Below the pieces are notes generated by a model. It did not search any database and was not told the origin of the DNA. It was given only the letters and a program-made list of their open reading frames with translations. From CAWKGV01 sp963849305 (lineage in GTDB: Bacteria; Pseudomonadota; Alphaproteobacteria; Acetobacterales; Acetobacteraceae): 64,000 bases of DNA. Shown here piece after piece: positions 1 through 9,195 of this stretch; within the stretch, counting starts at the first letter, position 1; every line of letters begins with the position of its first letter. The translations under genes and the position numbers were made by a program. The DNA is taken from positions 1 through 64,000 of the forward strand of contig CAWKGV010000013.1 in assembly GCA_963849305.1 (NCBI GenBank). Reading direction: 5' to 3'.

Positions 1-1321
1 TCAGCAACGCGAACACCGGCAACAGCAGCACCGCCGCGATCGCGCTGAAGCCGAAGAAGCTCGGCATCCGCACCCCCCGGTGCGCGGCGATGGCGCGAAC
101 CATCATATTCGGCGCGTTGCCAATGTAGGTGAGCCCCCCGAAGAACACGGCGCCCGCCGACAAAGCCTCCAACACCACGTCGCGCGTGCCGCCAAGCGTC
201 TCCGGCCGGACCTCGGCGAGGCCGAAAAAGACGAGGTAAGTGGGGGCATTGTCGAGGAACGCAGACAGCGAACCTGTTAGCCAGAAAAACGCGGCCGGCA
301 AGCGATGACCTCGATCGTTCACCAGGACCGTCAGCACCGGGGCGAGCGGCCCCGCCGCCCCGGCCTCCAGCATTTGCAACACCGGGGTGATGGTGATGAA
401 GATGGCGAGGAACAACAGCGCCACCTCCGCCATCGGGTGCCAGGCGAAATCGTTGGCCTGATGGACCGCGCGCGGCGTGGTGGCCACCGAAAGGCCGGCT
501 ACCCCCAGAAAGACCAGGGTCGCGGCGAGCCGGGCCGTCGGGATCGGCTGGCCGGCCAGGACCAGCGTGCCCGGAACCCGGCCCTGGATCAGCACGGTGG
601 CGAGGACGACCAGGATCAGGGCGACGTTCTGCCAGCCGCGGATGTGCAGCCGCTCGCGCGGTGGGGCGGGTGGCTCCCGACGCGCCAGCGCCCAATCAAG
701 CACGAAGAACGAGACGAGGAGCAGCCCGGCAAGCACGCCCAGCGGTGGACCGAGATACCGTGCGGGCCAGAAGAACGGCACGCCGCGCAAGTAGCCGAGG
801 TAGAGCGGCGGGTCGCCGAGCGGCGACAAGGCCCCGCCGGCATTGGCGACGAGGACGATAAAGAACACAGCGAGATGCATCTTGCGGGCCCGGTGCGCGT
901 TGGCACGGAGAAGCGGATGGATCAGCACCATTGACGCACCCGTGGTGCCCATCAGGCCAGCAAGCAGTGTCCCGAGCGCCAGCAGGCCGGTGTTGCCGGC
1001 CGGCGACCCCGAGACGGCGCCACGGATCAGAATGCCACCGCCCGCGGCATAGAGAGCAAGGAGCAGGGTCACGAACGGCAGATATTCGACCAGAATGGCG
1101 TGCCAGGCCTCGTCGACGGCCGCCCCGACGCCGGCAGTCTCGGCCTGGGGTACTAGGAGCGCCAGCGTCCAAAAGGCCGCCACCCATCCGACCCGCCGAT
1201 GCCAGAACCGCGGCGCCAGCATCGGCAGCAGGGCGATTGAGGCGAGCACGCCGAGGAACGGCCCAGCCCAAGGCAGGCCGGGGACGATCCCGGCTTGGGC
1301 GGCCAGCGCGGTTGGTTGCAT
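1..1321 (-). CDS. Na+/H+ antiporter or citrate-type permease of the ArsB/NhaD superfamily (3' end cut by window)
   Basis: Translating the reverse strand from ATG at 1321 gives about 440 uninterrupted residues that run off the left edge, so the C-terminus is missing. The product is very hydrophobic with many membrane segments. It carries superfamily signatures: NAGGALSPLGDPPLYLGY (encoded about 790-845) and FLDNAPTYLVFF (about 220-262), where Asn/Asp/Pro residues line the transport path in the family. Inner-membrane secondary transport is expected. The substrate (sodium, citrate or another anion) cannot be decided from the sequence. It faces away from coxG, with only about 50 bp between the two starts. 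Confidence 0.82.
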   Translation of the reverse strand, partial: MQPTALAAQAGIVPGLPWAGPFLGVLASIALLPMLAPRFWHRRVGWVAAFWTLALLVPQAETAGVGAAVDEAWHAILVEYLPFVTLLLALYAAGGGILIRGAVSGSPAGNTGLLALGTLLAGLMGTTGASMVLIHPLLRANAHRARKMHLAVFFIVLVANAGGALSPLGDPPLYLGYLRGVPFFWPARYLGPPLGVLAGLLLVSFFVLDWALARREPPAPPRERLHIRGWQNVALILVVLATVLIQGRVPGTLVLAGQPIPTARLAATLVFLGVAGLSVATTPRAVHQANDFAWHPMAEVALLFLAIFITITPVLQMLEAGAAGPLAPVLTVLVNDRGHRLPAAFFWLTGSLSAFLDNAPTYLVFFGLAEVRPETLGGTRDVVLEALSAGAVFFGGLTYIGNAPNMMVRAIAAHRGVRMPSFFGFSAIAAVLLLPVFALL

Positions 1322-1374
1322 GGCCCAGACCCTGCAAGTAACGTCCGCCGCGCGCAACGGGAGAACCTGAGTTC

Positions 1375-2019
1375 ATGGACATGACCGGCGAGCGGCGCAT
1401 CCCGGCGCCGCGGCAAATGGTGTGGGACGCCTTGAACGATCCCGAAGTCCTGAAAACCTGCATTCCGGGCTGTGAACGCCTGGAAGCGACCTCCGACCGC
1501 GACATGACCGCGACCGCTTCCATGCGGGTCGGCCCGATCGGCGCCCGCTTCAACGGCAAGGTGCATCTCTCTGACGTCGACGAGCCGAACGGTTACACGA
1601 TCAGCGGCGAAGGACAGGGGGGCGTGGCCGGGTTCGCTAAGGGCGGCGCCAAGGTGCATCTGACCGAGGACGGCGCGACGACCACCGTCCTCACCTACGA
1701 GGTCCAGGCGCAGGTCGGCGGCAAAATCGCCCAGCTCGGGGCGCGACTGATCGATTCCACGGCCAAGTCGATGGCCGACACATTCTTCAACAACTTCACT
1801 CGGGAGTTGACCGAGCGGATGGGTCCGAGCCCCGAGAGAGTGTTCCCGTCCGCGCCCTCGGAGGCGGTAATCCCGGTCAGCCCCGCGGCGATTCCGCGCT
1901 CGGCGGTCAGCATGTGGTCGATGATCCCGGCCGAGCCGATGGGATTCCCCCTGGTCGCCTGGATCGGAGGGGCCATCTATGTCTGCATATTCTTCCTGAT
2001 CATGGGGCCTCTTCTGTAG
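1375..2019 (+). CDS. coxG: CoxG-like carbon monoxide dehydrogenase subunit G family protein
   Basis: 214 residues. The N-terminal ~150 residues match the CoxG branch of the SRPBCC fold: an opening 'M.GER.IPAP...VWDALNDPEVLK.CIPGCE' pattern, then VGPIGARFNGKV and a Gly-rich stretch. The C-terminus has a Pro/Ala linker and one membrane segment (FPLVAWIGGAIYVCIFFLIM), which should anchor the domain to the inner membrane. In Oligotropha-type systems CoxG helps attach the Mo hydroxylase to the membrane. Starts at 1375 and 1381 are both possible. The stop shares a base with the GTG of coxD, so the two are translationally coupled. Confidence 0.87.
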   Translation: MDMTGERRIPAPRQMVWDALNDPEVLKTCIPGCERLEATSDRDMTATASMRVGPIGARFNGKVHLSDVDEPNGYTISGEGQGGVAGFAKGGAKVHLTEDGATTTVLTYEVQAQVGGKIAQLGARLIDSTAKSMADTFFNNFTRELTERMGPSPERVFPSAPSEAVIPVSPAAIPRSAVSMWSMIPAEPMGFPLVAWIGGAIYVCIFFLIMGPLL

Positions 2020-2927
2020 TGACCTCCTTGCCCGCTTCCGTCGCCGATACCGCGTCTCTGCTCGCCGATCACGATTACATCGCCGATCGGGAGCTGGCGA
2101 CCACGATCCATCTCGCGCTCTCGATGCGCCGTTCGCTGTTCCTGGAGGGCGAGCCGGGCACCGGCAAGACGGAGATCGCCAAGGTTCTGGCGGCGGGGCT
2201 CGGGCGGCGGCTGGTCCGGTTGCAGTGCTACGATGGTATGGACCTCGCGGCGGCGGCCTACGAATGGGACCATGCCCGGCAACTGATGGCGATCCGGCTC
2301 GCCGAGGCCGCCGGGCAGACCGATCGGGACGAGCTGGCGCGCGATATCTACACCCGCGAGTTCCTGCAAGCCCGGCCGCTGCTCTCGGCCATCGACCCCG
2401 ACCTGCCGCCGGCGGTGCTGCTCATCGACGAGTTGGACCGCGCGGACGAACCATTCGAGGCGTTCCTGCTGGAGTTGCTGGCTGATTTTCAGATCAGCGT
2501 GCCGGAGTTGGGCACGGTGCGGGCCAAGACGCTCCCGGTGGTGGTGCTGACCTCGAACCGTACCAGGGAGATTCACGACGCCATCCGCCGGCGCTGCCTT
2601 TACCACTGGGTTGATTATCCGGACGCGGCGCGGGAGCGGGCGATCCTGCGGGCCAAGGCGCCGGATGTACCGGCGCACCTGTCCGCCCAGGTGGTCGCCT
2701 TCGTCCAGCGGCTGCGGCATGAGGATCTATTCAAGCTCCCCGGCGTGGCCGAGACGATCGACTGGGCAACCGCGCTCAGGCATCTCGACCAGACGGAGCT
2801 GAAGCCGCAAGCGGTGGACGAGACTCTAGGCGCGCTCCTGAAATACCAGGACGACATCGCCAAGGTTCGCGGCGCCGAGGCCGCGCGGCTGGTCGGCGAG
2901 GCGCGGCAGGCAGCCGAGGCGGCATGA
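2019..2927 (+). CDS. coxD: CoxD-type MoxR AAA+ ATPase
   Basis: 302 residues from a GTG that overlaps the coxG stop (TAGTG). The frame is open further upstream, but there it overlaps coxG with composition unlike the family. Walker A GEPGTGKT lies at residues 44-51, Walker B (VLLIDELDRAD) near 127-137, and a sensor-1-like region VVLTSNRTREI follows. In CO-dehydrogenase systems CoxD, with the VWA protein CoxE, acts after translation to build the Cu/sulfur-containing active site of the molybdenum hydroxylase. The neighbouring genes support that role. The actual client enzyme is not in the window. Confidence 0.9.
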   Translation: MTSLPASVADTASLLADHDYIADRELATTIHLALSMRRSLFLEGEPGTGKTEIAKVLAAGLGRRLVRLQCYDGMDLAAAAYEWDHARQLMAIRLAEAAGQTDRDELARDIYTREFLQARPLLSAIDPDLPPAVLLIDELDRADEPFEAFLLELLADFQISVPELGTVRAKTLPVVVLTSNRTREIHDAIRRRCLYHWVDYPDAARERAILRAKAPDVPAHLSAQVVAFVQRLRHEDLFKLPGVAETIDWATALRHLDQTELKPQAVDETLGALLKYQDDIAKVRGAEAARLVGEARQAAEAA

Positions 2928-4153
2928 CCCCGGACGGCCGGGCCGAGCCGGCGCCGGGCGTGCTGGCCGCCAACGTGATGCACTTCGCCCGCCTGCTGCG
3001 CCGCACCGGTCTGCCGGTGGGACCGGCGGACGCGCTCGCCGCGCAACAGGCGCTGACTTTGGTGGACATCGCCAGCAAGACCGAGGCGCGCTCCGCGCTC
3101 CGCACCACCATGATCCGCCGGCACGAGCATCGGGAGGTGTTCGACCAGGCGTTCGACCTGTTTTGGCGCGATCCGGCCGCGGCCGAGCAGGCTGCGGCTC
3201 TCGCGCTGCTAGAGGGCCAGAAGCAGAAGACGCCGGAGCGCCCGCCGCCCGCCAGCCGGCGCGTCGCCGAGGCGATGGCCCCGCCGCGCGAGGCCAAGCC
3301 GCGCGGTCCCGAAGAGCAGCCGAAAATCGACGTGGCGCTCACGGTCAGCGACCGCGAACGGCTACAGAAGATGGATTTCGAGGCGATGGGCGCCGAGGAA
3401 ATCGCCCAGGCCAAGCGCGCGATCCGGCGGCTGGTCCTGCCCCTCGACCTGCGCCGCACGCGCCGGCTCCGCCCCGACCCGTTTGGCCGGGTGGTCGATT
3501 TGCGGCGCACGATCCGGGCCAGCCTGCGGCAAGGCGGCGAACTCTTCGCCATCGCCCGCAGCCGGCGCACAACCCGCCCGCCGCCGCTCGTCGTGCTCTG
3601 CGACATTTCCGGCTCGATGGCGCGCTACGCGCAGATCCTGCTGCACTTCCTGCACGCCGTGACCAACGATCGCGACCGCGTCCATGTGTTCCTGTTCGGC
3701 ACGCGGCTGTCGAACGTCACCCGCCAGCTCCGTCACCGCGACCCGGAAGTGGCGTTCCAGATGGTGGCCCATGTCGTGCCGGATTGGTCCGGCGGCACGC
3801 GCATCGGCGAGGCGCTGGAGCGGTTCAACCGCGATTGGGGGCGCCGGGTGCTGGGTCAGGGCGCGGTGGTGCTGCTGATCACCGACGGGCTGGATCGTCC
3901 CAAGGGCAAGGACGGACTTAAAGGGCTGGCGGAGAACATGGACCGGCTGCATCGGTCGTGCCGACGACTGATCTGGCTCAACCCGCTGTTGCGCTGGGAA
4001 GGCTTCGAGCCAAAATCCCAGGGCATCCGGGCGATGCTGCCGCATGTGGACGAGTTCCGCCCGGTGCATAACCTGGCCAGCCTAGGCGCGCTCGTCGATC
4101 TGCTTTCGCGACCCGTGGCGCAACGGCCGGCCGTTGAGAGGATGGTGTCATGA
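2924..4153 (+). CDS. coxE: CoxE-type VWA domain protein
   Basis: 409 residues, starting inside the coxD stop (ATGA overlap). An N-terminal helical region with a charged Ala/Pro linker precedes a von Willebrand A domain. The metal-ion-dependent adhesion motif DISGSM is at residues 227-232, with conserved SGGTRIG and ITDGLD later. CoxE is the partner of the CoxD ATPase in MoxR/VWA chaperone pairs and is needed for active-site assembly in CO dehydrogenase-like enzymes. It is coupled at both ends: its stop overlaps the start of the next gene by 4 bp. Confidence 0.9.
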   Translation: MTPDGRAEPAPGVLAANVMHFARLLRRTGLPVGPADALAAQQALTLVDIASKTEARSALRTTMIRRHEHREVFDQAFDLFWRDPAAAEQAAALALLEGQKQKTPERPPPASRRVAEAMAPPREAKPRGPEEQPKIDVALTVSDRERLQKMDFEAMGAEEIAQAKRAIRRLVLPLDLRRTRRLRPDPFGRVVDLRRTIRASLRQGGELFAIARSRRTTRPPPLVVLCDISGSMARYAQILLHFLHAVTNDRDRVHVFLFGTRLSNVTRQLRHRDPEVAFQMVAHVVPDWSGGTRIGEALERFNRDWGRRVLGQGAVVLLITDGLDRPKGKDGLKGLAENMDRLHRSCRRLIWLNPLLRWEGFEPKSQGIRAMLPHVDEFRPVHNLASLGALVDLLSRPVAQRPAVERMVS

Positions 4154-4488
4154 GCAACCTAAGCTTGCTCGGCGAGACCGAGGACGTGCTGGGCCAGGCC
4201 GCGCTATGGCGGGCGGCCGGGGAAAACGTGGCGCTCGCCACGGTCACCGAGGCGTGGGGCAGCTCGCCGCGACCGGCCGGCAGCCAGATGGCGGTGACCA
4301 AGTCGGGCAAGATGGCGGGCTCCGTCTCGGGCGGCTGCATTGAGGGCGCGGTCGCGGACGCGGCGATGCGCACCATCGAGACCGGCACGCCGCAGCTTCT
4401 CGATTTCGGCGTGACCAACGAGCGGGCCTGGGAGGTCGGGCTCGCCTGCGGCGGCAAGGTCAAGGTGTTCGTGGAGAAGCTGACGTGA
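4150..4488 (+). CDS. XdhC family protein, N-terminal (XdhC/CoxI) domain
   Basis: 112 residues, ATGA overlap with coxE. It carries the small XdhC/CoxI domain: VTEAWGSSPRPAGSQMAVTK and GSVSGGCIEGAV, motifs tied to binding and sulfuration of the molybdenum cofactor before insertion into xanthine-dehydrogenase-family enzymes. The NAD-type Rossmann half of XdhC is encoded separately just downstream, so the full function probably needs both polypeptides. A two-gene split is common in alphaproteobacterial cox-like clusters. A GC-rich palindromic repeat sits in the 61-bp gap between the halves. Confidence 0.87.
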   Translation: MSNLSLLGETEDVLGQAALWRAAGENVALATVTEAWGSSPRPAGSQMAVTKSGKMAGSVSGGCIEGAVADAAMRTIETGTPQLLDFGVTNERAWEVGLACGGKVKVFVEKLT

Positions 4489-4505
4489 AAGTCTTGTTTG
4501 CTTCG

Positions 4506-4540
4506 GCCCCTCCCCCAGCCCCTCCCGCAAGGGGAGCGGA
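4506..4540. repeat. dispersed CCCCTCCC...GGGGAG palindromic repeat
   Basis: A C-rich arm followed by CCCCT-CCCGCA-AGGGG, the common intergenic type of GC-rich alphaproteobacteria. A related copy lies at 17034-17060. It sits between the two XdhC halves, so it may form a hairpin that tunes their relative expression. Confidence 0.55.
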
Positions 4541-4549
4541 GATAGTGGC

Positions 4550-5260
4550 ATGACACCGGATGTGCTCGCGGCGTTGGGCCGCGCGCGGGAGGAGAAGCGC
4601 CCGGTTGTGTTGGCTACGCGTCTGCCGGACGGCGCGCAATGTTTGTTGCCGGACCCGGCGCAGCCGCCCGAGCTGAACGAGGCAGCGGCGGCGGCACTCC
4701 GCGCGGACCGCAGCGGCACGACCAATGTTGCCGGCGCGGACTGGTTCATGCAGGCGCATAACCCGCCGCTGCGGCTCATCGTGGTCGGCGCGGTGCATAT
4801 CGCCCAGGGGCTGGTGCCGTTCGCCAGCGGTGTCGGCTTCGCCGTCACGGTGGTCGATCCGCGACGCTCCTTCGCCAGCGACGAGCGGTTCCCGAACGTG
4901 ACCGTGCGCACCGACTGGCCGGACGAGGCGATGGATGCGCTCAAGCCGGACGCGCGCACCGCCGTCGTGACGCTGACCCATGACCCCAAGCTGGACGATC
5001 CCGCGCTTGACCGGGCCCTGCGCTCGGAGGCGTTCTATATCGGCGCGCTCGGCTCGCGCCGCACCCATGCCGCCCGGCTCAAGCGCCTGCGCGAGTTGGG
5101 CCACGATGAGGCGGCGCTTTCCCGGATTCGGGGGCCCGTGGGACTCGATATCGAGGCGGTGACGGCGCCGGAGATCGGCCTTGCCATCGTGGCCGATCTG
5201 ATAGCCGTGCGCCGCGGCGCCAAGCTGGCGCAGCGGGCACAGGCGCAGCAGGCGGCATGA
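4550..5260 (+). CDS. XdhC family protein, C-terminal Rossmann domain
   Basis: 236 residues. The Rossmann part begins at LRLIVVGAVHIAQGLVPFA (about residues 77-95), and the XdhC_C signatures follow: VVDPRRSFAS.ERFPN, LTHDPKLDDPALDRAL and YIGALGSRRTHAARLKRL. It is the partner of the 112-residue XdhC N-domain encoded upstream. Together they should bind Moco and hand it, sulfurated, to a xanthine/CO-dehydrogenase-type apoenzyme. Its stop overlaps the start of the next gene by 4 bp, continuing the tightly coupled maturation operon. Confidence 0.87.
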   Translation: MTPDVLAALGRAREEKRPVVLATRLPDGAQCLLPDPAQPPELNEAAAAALRADRSGTTNVAGADWFMQAHNPPLRLIVVGAVHIAQGLVPFASGVGFAVTVVDPRRSFASDERFPNVTVRTDWPDEAMDALKPDARTAVVTLTHDPKLDDPALDRALRSEAFYIGALGSRRTHAARLKRLRELGHDEAALSRIRGPVGLDIEAVTAPEIGLAIVADLIAVRRGAKLAQRAQAQQAA

Positions 5261-6919
5261 AATTCGGCCCGATCCCGCTGGAGGAGGCCAAGGGCGCGAT
5301 CATGGCGCACTCCCAGCGGCTCGGCGAACGGATGATCCGCAAGGGCTCGGTGCTGGACGACAGCGCCGTCGCCGCCTTGCGCGAGGCCGGCCGATCCGAG
5401 GTCATCGCCGCGCGCCTGGAACCGGGCGACGTGCCGGAGGATATCGCCGCCGACCGGCTGGCCCAGCCACTGGTCGCGCCGCTGCTGTCCCGTTCGCGTG
5501 CGGCGACCGGCCGGGTGAACCTGTCGGCCGATGTCCCGGGGCTGCTGCGCGTCGATGCGGCGAGGGTTAATCGGGTAAACGCGATCGACGAGTCGCTGAC
5601 CTTGGGCACGGTACCGGACTACTCGGTGGTTACCGCGAAGGATTTGGTCGCGACCGTCAAGGTGATCCCGTTCGCCGTGGCCGGCGGCGTGCTCTCGGTG
5701 GCCGAAGCCATTGTCCGCCAGGGCGGCCTGTTCACGCTGCATCCGTTCCGGCCGCTGAAGGTGGGCATGGTGGCGACGGAGCTACCGGGGCTGAAGGAAA
5801 CGGTGACGGAAAAGACCATCGCGGTCACGGAGGGGCGGGTGACGCAGCTTGGCGGCACGCTCTTGCCCACGTTGCGCACCCCGCACGCCGAGGTGCCGAT
5901 CGCCGCCGCGCTCGAGACGCTGATCGGCCAGGGGGCCGAGCTGCTGCTGGTGGTCGGCGCATCGGCGGTGGTGGACCGCCGCGACGTCGGTCCGGCCGGC
6001 ATTGGCCGCGCCGGAGGGGAAATCCTGCATTTCGGGATGCCGGTCGATCCCGGCAACCTGATCTGCCTCGGCCGGATCGGCGATCGCCCGGCGCTCGTGA
6101 TGCCGGGTTGCGCGCGCAGCCCGAAGCAGAACGGCATCGACTTCATCCTGCCGCGCCTGTTCGCCGGCCTGCGCGTGGGACCGGCCGATTTCATGGGGCT
6201 GGGCGTGGGCGGGTTGCTCAAGGAAACCGATGCGCGCCCGTTGCCGCGCGAGAAGGCGCCGGCGGTCGCCCGCACCGGCCCGGCGCCGCGCAGCGCGCCG
6301 ACGATCGCCGCCGTCGGTACTGGCCGCCGGCCGCTCGCGGCGAATGGCACCGCACAACAAGCTGCTGATCGCCGATCGCACCGGCAAGCCGATGATCGCG
6401 CGCGTGGTGGACAATGTACTGTCCAGCAAGGCGCGGCCGATCCTGGTGGTGACCGGGCATCAGGCCGATCAGATCGAGCACGCGTTGGGCGGCCGGCCAG
6501 TGCGCTACGTTCACGCGGCGGACTACGCCGAGGGCCTCTCCGCCAGTCTCAAGGCCGGGATCGCGGCGGTCCCGCCGGAAGCCGCGGCCGCGCTGGTCTG
6601 TTTGGGCGACATGCCGTTGGTGACTGGGCGTATGATCGATCGATTGCTGGAGATCTATGACCCCGACGAGGGGCGATTGATCGTGTTGCCCACCTTTCAC
6701 GGCAAGCAGGGCAACCCGATGCTGTGGGACCGCCGGTTCTTTCCCGAGATCCTGAATGTCACCGGCGACTCCGGCGCCCGTTTCCTGATCGGCAAGCATC
6801 TGGAGCAGGTGGCCGAAGTGGACATGGCCGAGGACGCGGTGCTGCGTGACTTCGACACCGCCGATGCGTTGGCGGCATTGCCGGCGCGGCTGCGCCCGGA
6901 AACCCTGCCGATGGCTTAA
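5257..6919 (+). CDS. Molybdopterin-binding (MoeA/CinA-like) and MobA-like nucleotidyltransferase fusion, one frameshift
   Basis: Residues 1 to about 345 form a MoeA-like molybdopterin-binding region (GMVATELPGLKETVTEKT, VVGASAVVDRRDVGPAGI). The continuation is in another frame and is a MobA/MocA-type nucleotidyltransferase: VLAAGRSRRMAPHNKLL, then VTGHQADQIEH, LVCLGDMPLVTGRMIDRL and GNPMLWDRRFF. The expected join is ATC GCC GCC GTC GTA CTG, but the DNA reads gccgtcggtactgg at about 6308-6321, one G too many. Without it the protein would be about 553 residues, the usual fusion size in these clusters. The role is cytidylation of the cofactor for Mo hydroxylases. As sequenced, the first half reads on to an out-of-frame stop at 6660. 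A sequencing error is as likely as mutation. Confidence 0.82.
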
Positions 6920-6924
6920 AGCAA

Positions 6925-7830
6925 ATGCCGATCTGCGAAGTTGATCCTTGGCGCATGCAATATTTCGAGGGTGTCGCTTGCCCCGAGGATGTCCGTATCT
7001 CCACCGAGGACGCGGATTCGTGGGAGTGGTACCCAGCCCATCGCTGGATTTACGACAAGCTCGCGGTGGCGCTGTCGCAAGGGCTGGACGCGGCGCCGCA
7101 CGGGGTGATGCCTCGTGGTTTCCCGGTGTTCTCCAAGCCGATCATGAACCTGCGCGGCATGGGCGCGGGGAGCCAGGTGATCGGTTCAGCGATTGACTAC
7201 AAGGCGGCGCTGACGCCCGGCCATTTCTGGTCCACGCTGCTGACCGGTCGGCACGTGAGCACGGACGTCGCGTTGGTGAACGGCGAACCCCGATGGTGGC
7301 GGCACGCGACCGGCGCCGTGACCGAGGGCGGCACGTTCGATCACTGGCACATCCACGCCGAAGCGATCCCGGAAGTGGAGGACTGGTGCGGCGCCTGGGC
7401 GCGCCGGCACCTGGCTGGCTACACCGGGATGGCGAATTTCGAGACCATCGGCGGGCGCATCATCGAAGGCCATTTGCGCTTCGCCGATCAGTGGCCGGAC
7501 CTCTATGGCGCCGGTTGGGTGGAGGCGTTGGTCAGGCTCTACGCCGAGGGAAAGTGGGACTTCGCCGATGCCGATCGCGCCGACGGCTTCAGCGTCGTGC
7601 TGTTCGCCCCGCATGGCCGGCCGTATCGTCACCCGCCGGCCGCGCTCGTGGACGAGGTGCGGCGGATGCCGGGCGTGTCAAGCGTGCAGATCACCTTCCA
7701 CGAGGATCGCGACCCCGGCTTGCACTCCATGCCGCCAGGAGGGTTTCGGGTCGCGATCGTCAACACCAGGAAACTGGATGCTGGGTTGGCGGCGCGGGAA
7801 CGCCTGCGGGGCGCGCTGATCGAGACCTGA
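6925..7830 (+). CDS. Unrecognised protein with ATP-grasp-like features
   Basis: 301 residues, starting 5 bp after the preceding gene, so probably the same transcript. I do not recognise a named family. Several segments resemble ATP-grasp enzymes: FPVFSKPIMNLRGMGAG (Lys/Gly-rich nucleotide-binding strand), a central HWHIHAEAIPE, and GMANFETIGGRIIEGHLRF, which looks like the metal-binding strand with E...N..R. A ligase or carboxylase-type activity would be a guess. No signal peptide or membrane segment is visible. It sits between the Mo-cofactor cluster and an iron alcohol dehydrogenase. Confidence 0.7.
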   Translation: MPICEVDPWRMQYFEGVACPEDVRISTEDADSWEWYPAHRWIYDKLAVALSQGLDAAPHGVMPRGFPVFSKPIMNLRGMGAGSQVIGSAIDYKAALTPGHFWSTLLTGRHVSTDVALVNGEPRWWRHATGAVTEGGTFDHWHIHAEAIPEVEDWCGAWARRHLAGYTGMANFETIGGRIIEGHLRFADQWPDLYGAGWVEALVRLYAEGKWDFADADRADGFSVVLFAPHGRPYRHPPAALVDEVRRMPGVSSVQITFHEDRDPGLHSMPPGGFRVAIVNTRKLDAGLAARERLRGALIET

Positions 7831-7857
7831 CGAGCCAACGGACACGGAGGAGACGTC

Positions 7858-9030
7858 ATGCTGAAATCCGGCCGCGTCGTGTTCAGCCATATGGAAGAAG
7901 TGCTGTTCGGCAAACCCGCCGCCGAAGCGCTCGCCGAGGAGGCCACGAGGTTCGAGTCCCACCGGGTGTTCCTGATGGTCAGCGGTACGCTCAACCGCCA
8001 GACCGACGAGATCGAGAAGGTGCGTCTTGGACTTGGCGATCGCTGCGTCGGCATCTTCGACCGGATGCCGCCGCACACGCCGAGAACAGCCGTGATCGCC
8101 GCGACCGAGCAGGCGCGAGAGGCGAAGGCCGATCTGATCGCCACGATCGGCGGCGGCTCGATCACCGATGGGGCCAAGGCGGTGCAACTCTGCCTTGCCA
8201 ACGATATCCTCACGCCTGGGGCGTTGGACGGCTATCGCCCGGTCAAGCAAGCGGACGGCACACTCGGCCCTCCGCCCTGCAAGGCTCCGAGCATTAGGCA
8301 GATCACTGTTCCGACCACCCTTTCCGCCGGCGAGTTCAGCGCGATCGCGGGCGTCACCGACGAACGGCGCAAGGTCAAGGAGCTGTTCCGTCATCCTTGG
8401 ATCATCCCGCGCGCGGTGATGCTCGACCCGGCGATCACGGTCCACACTCCCGAGTGGCTGTGGCTTTCGACCGGCATTCGCGCCGTCGATCATTGCGTGG
8501 AGGGCATCTGCTCGGGCGAGGCCAACGCCTTCGCCGACGCCCAGGCCCTGCGCGGGCTTACCTTGCTGTCGTTTGGGTTGCCGCGGGTCAAATCCGACCC
8601 AACCGATCTGCAAGCGCGTTTGGACTGTCAGATGGGCGCGTGGTTGTCGATGGGGCCGCTGGCGAGCGGCGTTCCGATGGGCGCCAGCCACGGGATCGGG
8701 TACGTGCTGGGCGCGGTGTTCGATATCCCGCACGGACACACCTCGTGCGTCATGCTGCCGGCGGTGATGCGCTGGAACCGGGAAGCGAACGCCAAGCGTC
8801 AGGCGCTGGTGGCCGCCGCGATGGGCCATGCGGACGAGGATGCCGCCGACGTGCTGGACGCGTTCATCGCCGGGCTCGGGATGCCGCGCCGCCTCAGCGC
8901 GGTCAATGTCGGGGCCGAAAGCTTCGAGCGCATCGCCGAGCAGGCGATGGGCACGCCGTGGGTGCCGCGCAACCCGAGGCCGATCGAAGGTCCGCGGCAG
9001 TTACGGGAGATCCTCGACTTAGCGGCATAG
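7858..9030 (+). CDS. Iron-containing alcohol dehydrogenase (maleylacetate reductase-like)
   Basis: 390 residues with a good ribosome site (ggaggagacgtcATG). The nucleotide-binding IGGGSITDGAK is near residue 100. The metal-binding region is complete: AVDHCVE (His212), GASHGIGY (His278) and PHGHTS (His292/His294), the usual iron/zinc ligands. The fold is dehydroquinate synthase-like/group III alcohol dehydrogenase, reducing or oxidising an alcohol/carbonyl pair with NAD(P). Its 3' 551 bp are repeated at 15341-15891 as a truncated second copy. The substrate is unknown; maleylacetate-type keto acids are plausible. Confidence 0.87.
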   Translation: MLKSGRVVFSHMEEVLFGKPAAEALAEEATRFESHRVFLMVSGTLNRQTDEIEKVRLGLGDRCVGIFDRMPPHTPRTAVIAATEQAREAKADLIATIGGGSITDGAKAVQLCLANDILTPGALDGYRPVKQADGTLGPPPCKAPSIRQITVPTTLSAGEFSAIAGVTDERRKVKELFRHPWIIPRAVMLDPAITVHTPEWLWLSTGIRAVDHCVEGICSGEANAFADAQALRGLTLLSFGLPRVKSDPTDLQARLDCQMGAWLSMGPLASGVPMGASHGIGYVLGAVFDIPHGHTSCVMLPAVMRWNREANAKRQALVAAAMGHADEDAADVLDAFIAGLGMPRRLSAVNVGAESFERIAEQAMGTPWVPRNPRPIEGPRQLREILDLAA

Positions 9031-9195
9031 CGGCAGAACCCGCCGCTGGACGGCGCGTTGGCCCTGCGAAAAGGAGGGCGACCATGCCGCAGCCGAGCCC
9101 CGGATTGATCGTTCACACGGCGCACCCGCTAAACGCCGAGCCGCCGCCCGCTCCGCTGATCGAGCACTTCGTCACCCCGGTGGATCGCTTTTACA
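8480..9195 (+). repeat. 716-bp direct repeat, copy A
   Basis: Covers the last ~550 bp of the iron alcohol dehydrogenase, the intergenic gap, and the first 112 bp of a sulfite oxidase gene. The matching copy B is at 15341-16055. Both end sharply at 'cgcttttaca'. Differences are dense in the first ~165 bp (roughly twenty) and sparse afterwards. The copies flank 6.1 kb of unrelated accessory genes. Confidence 0.85.
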
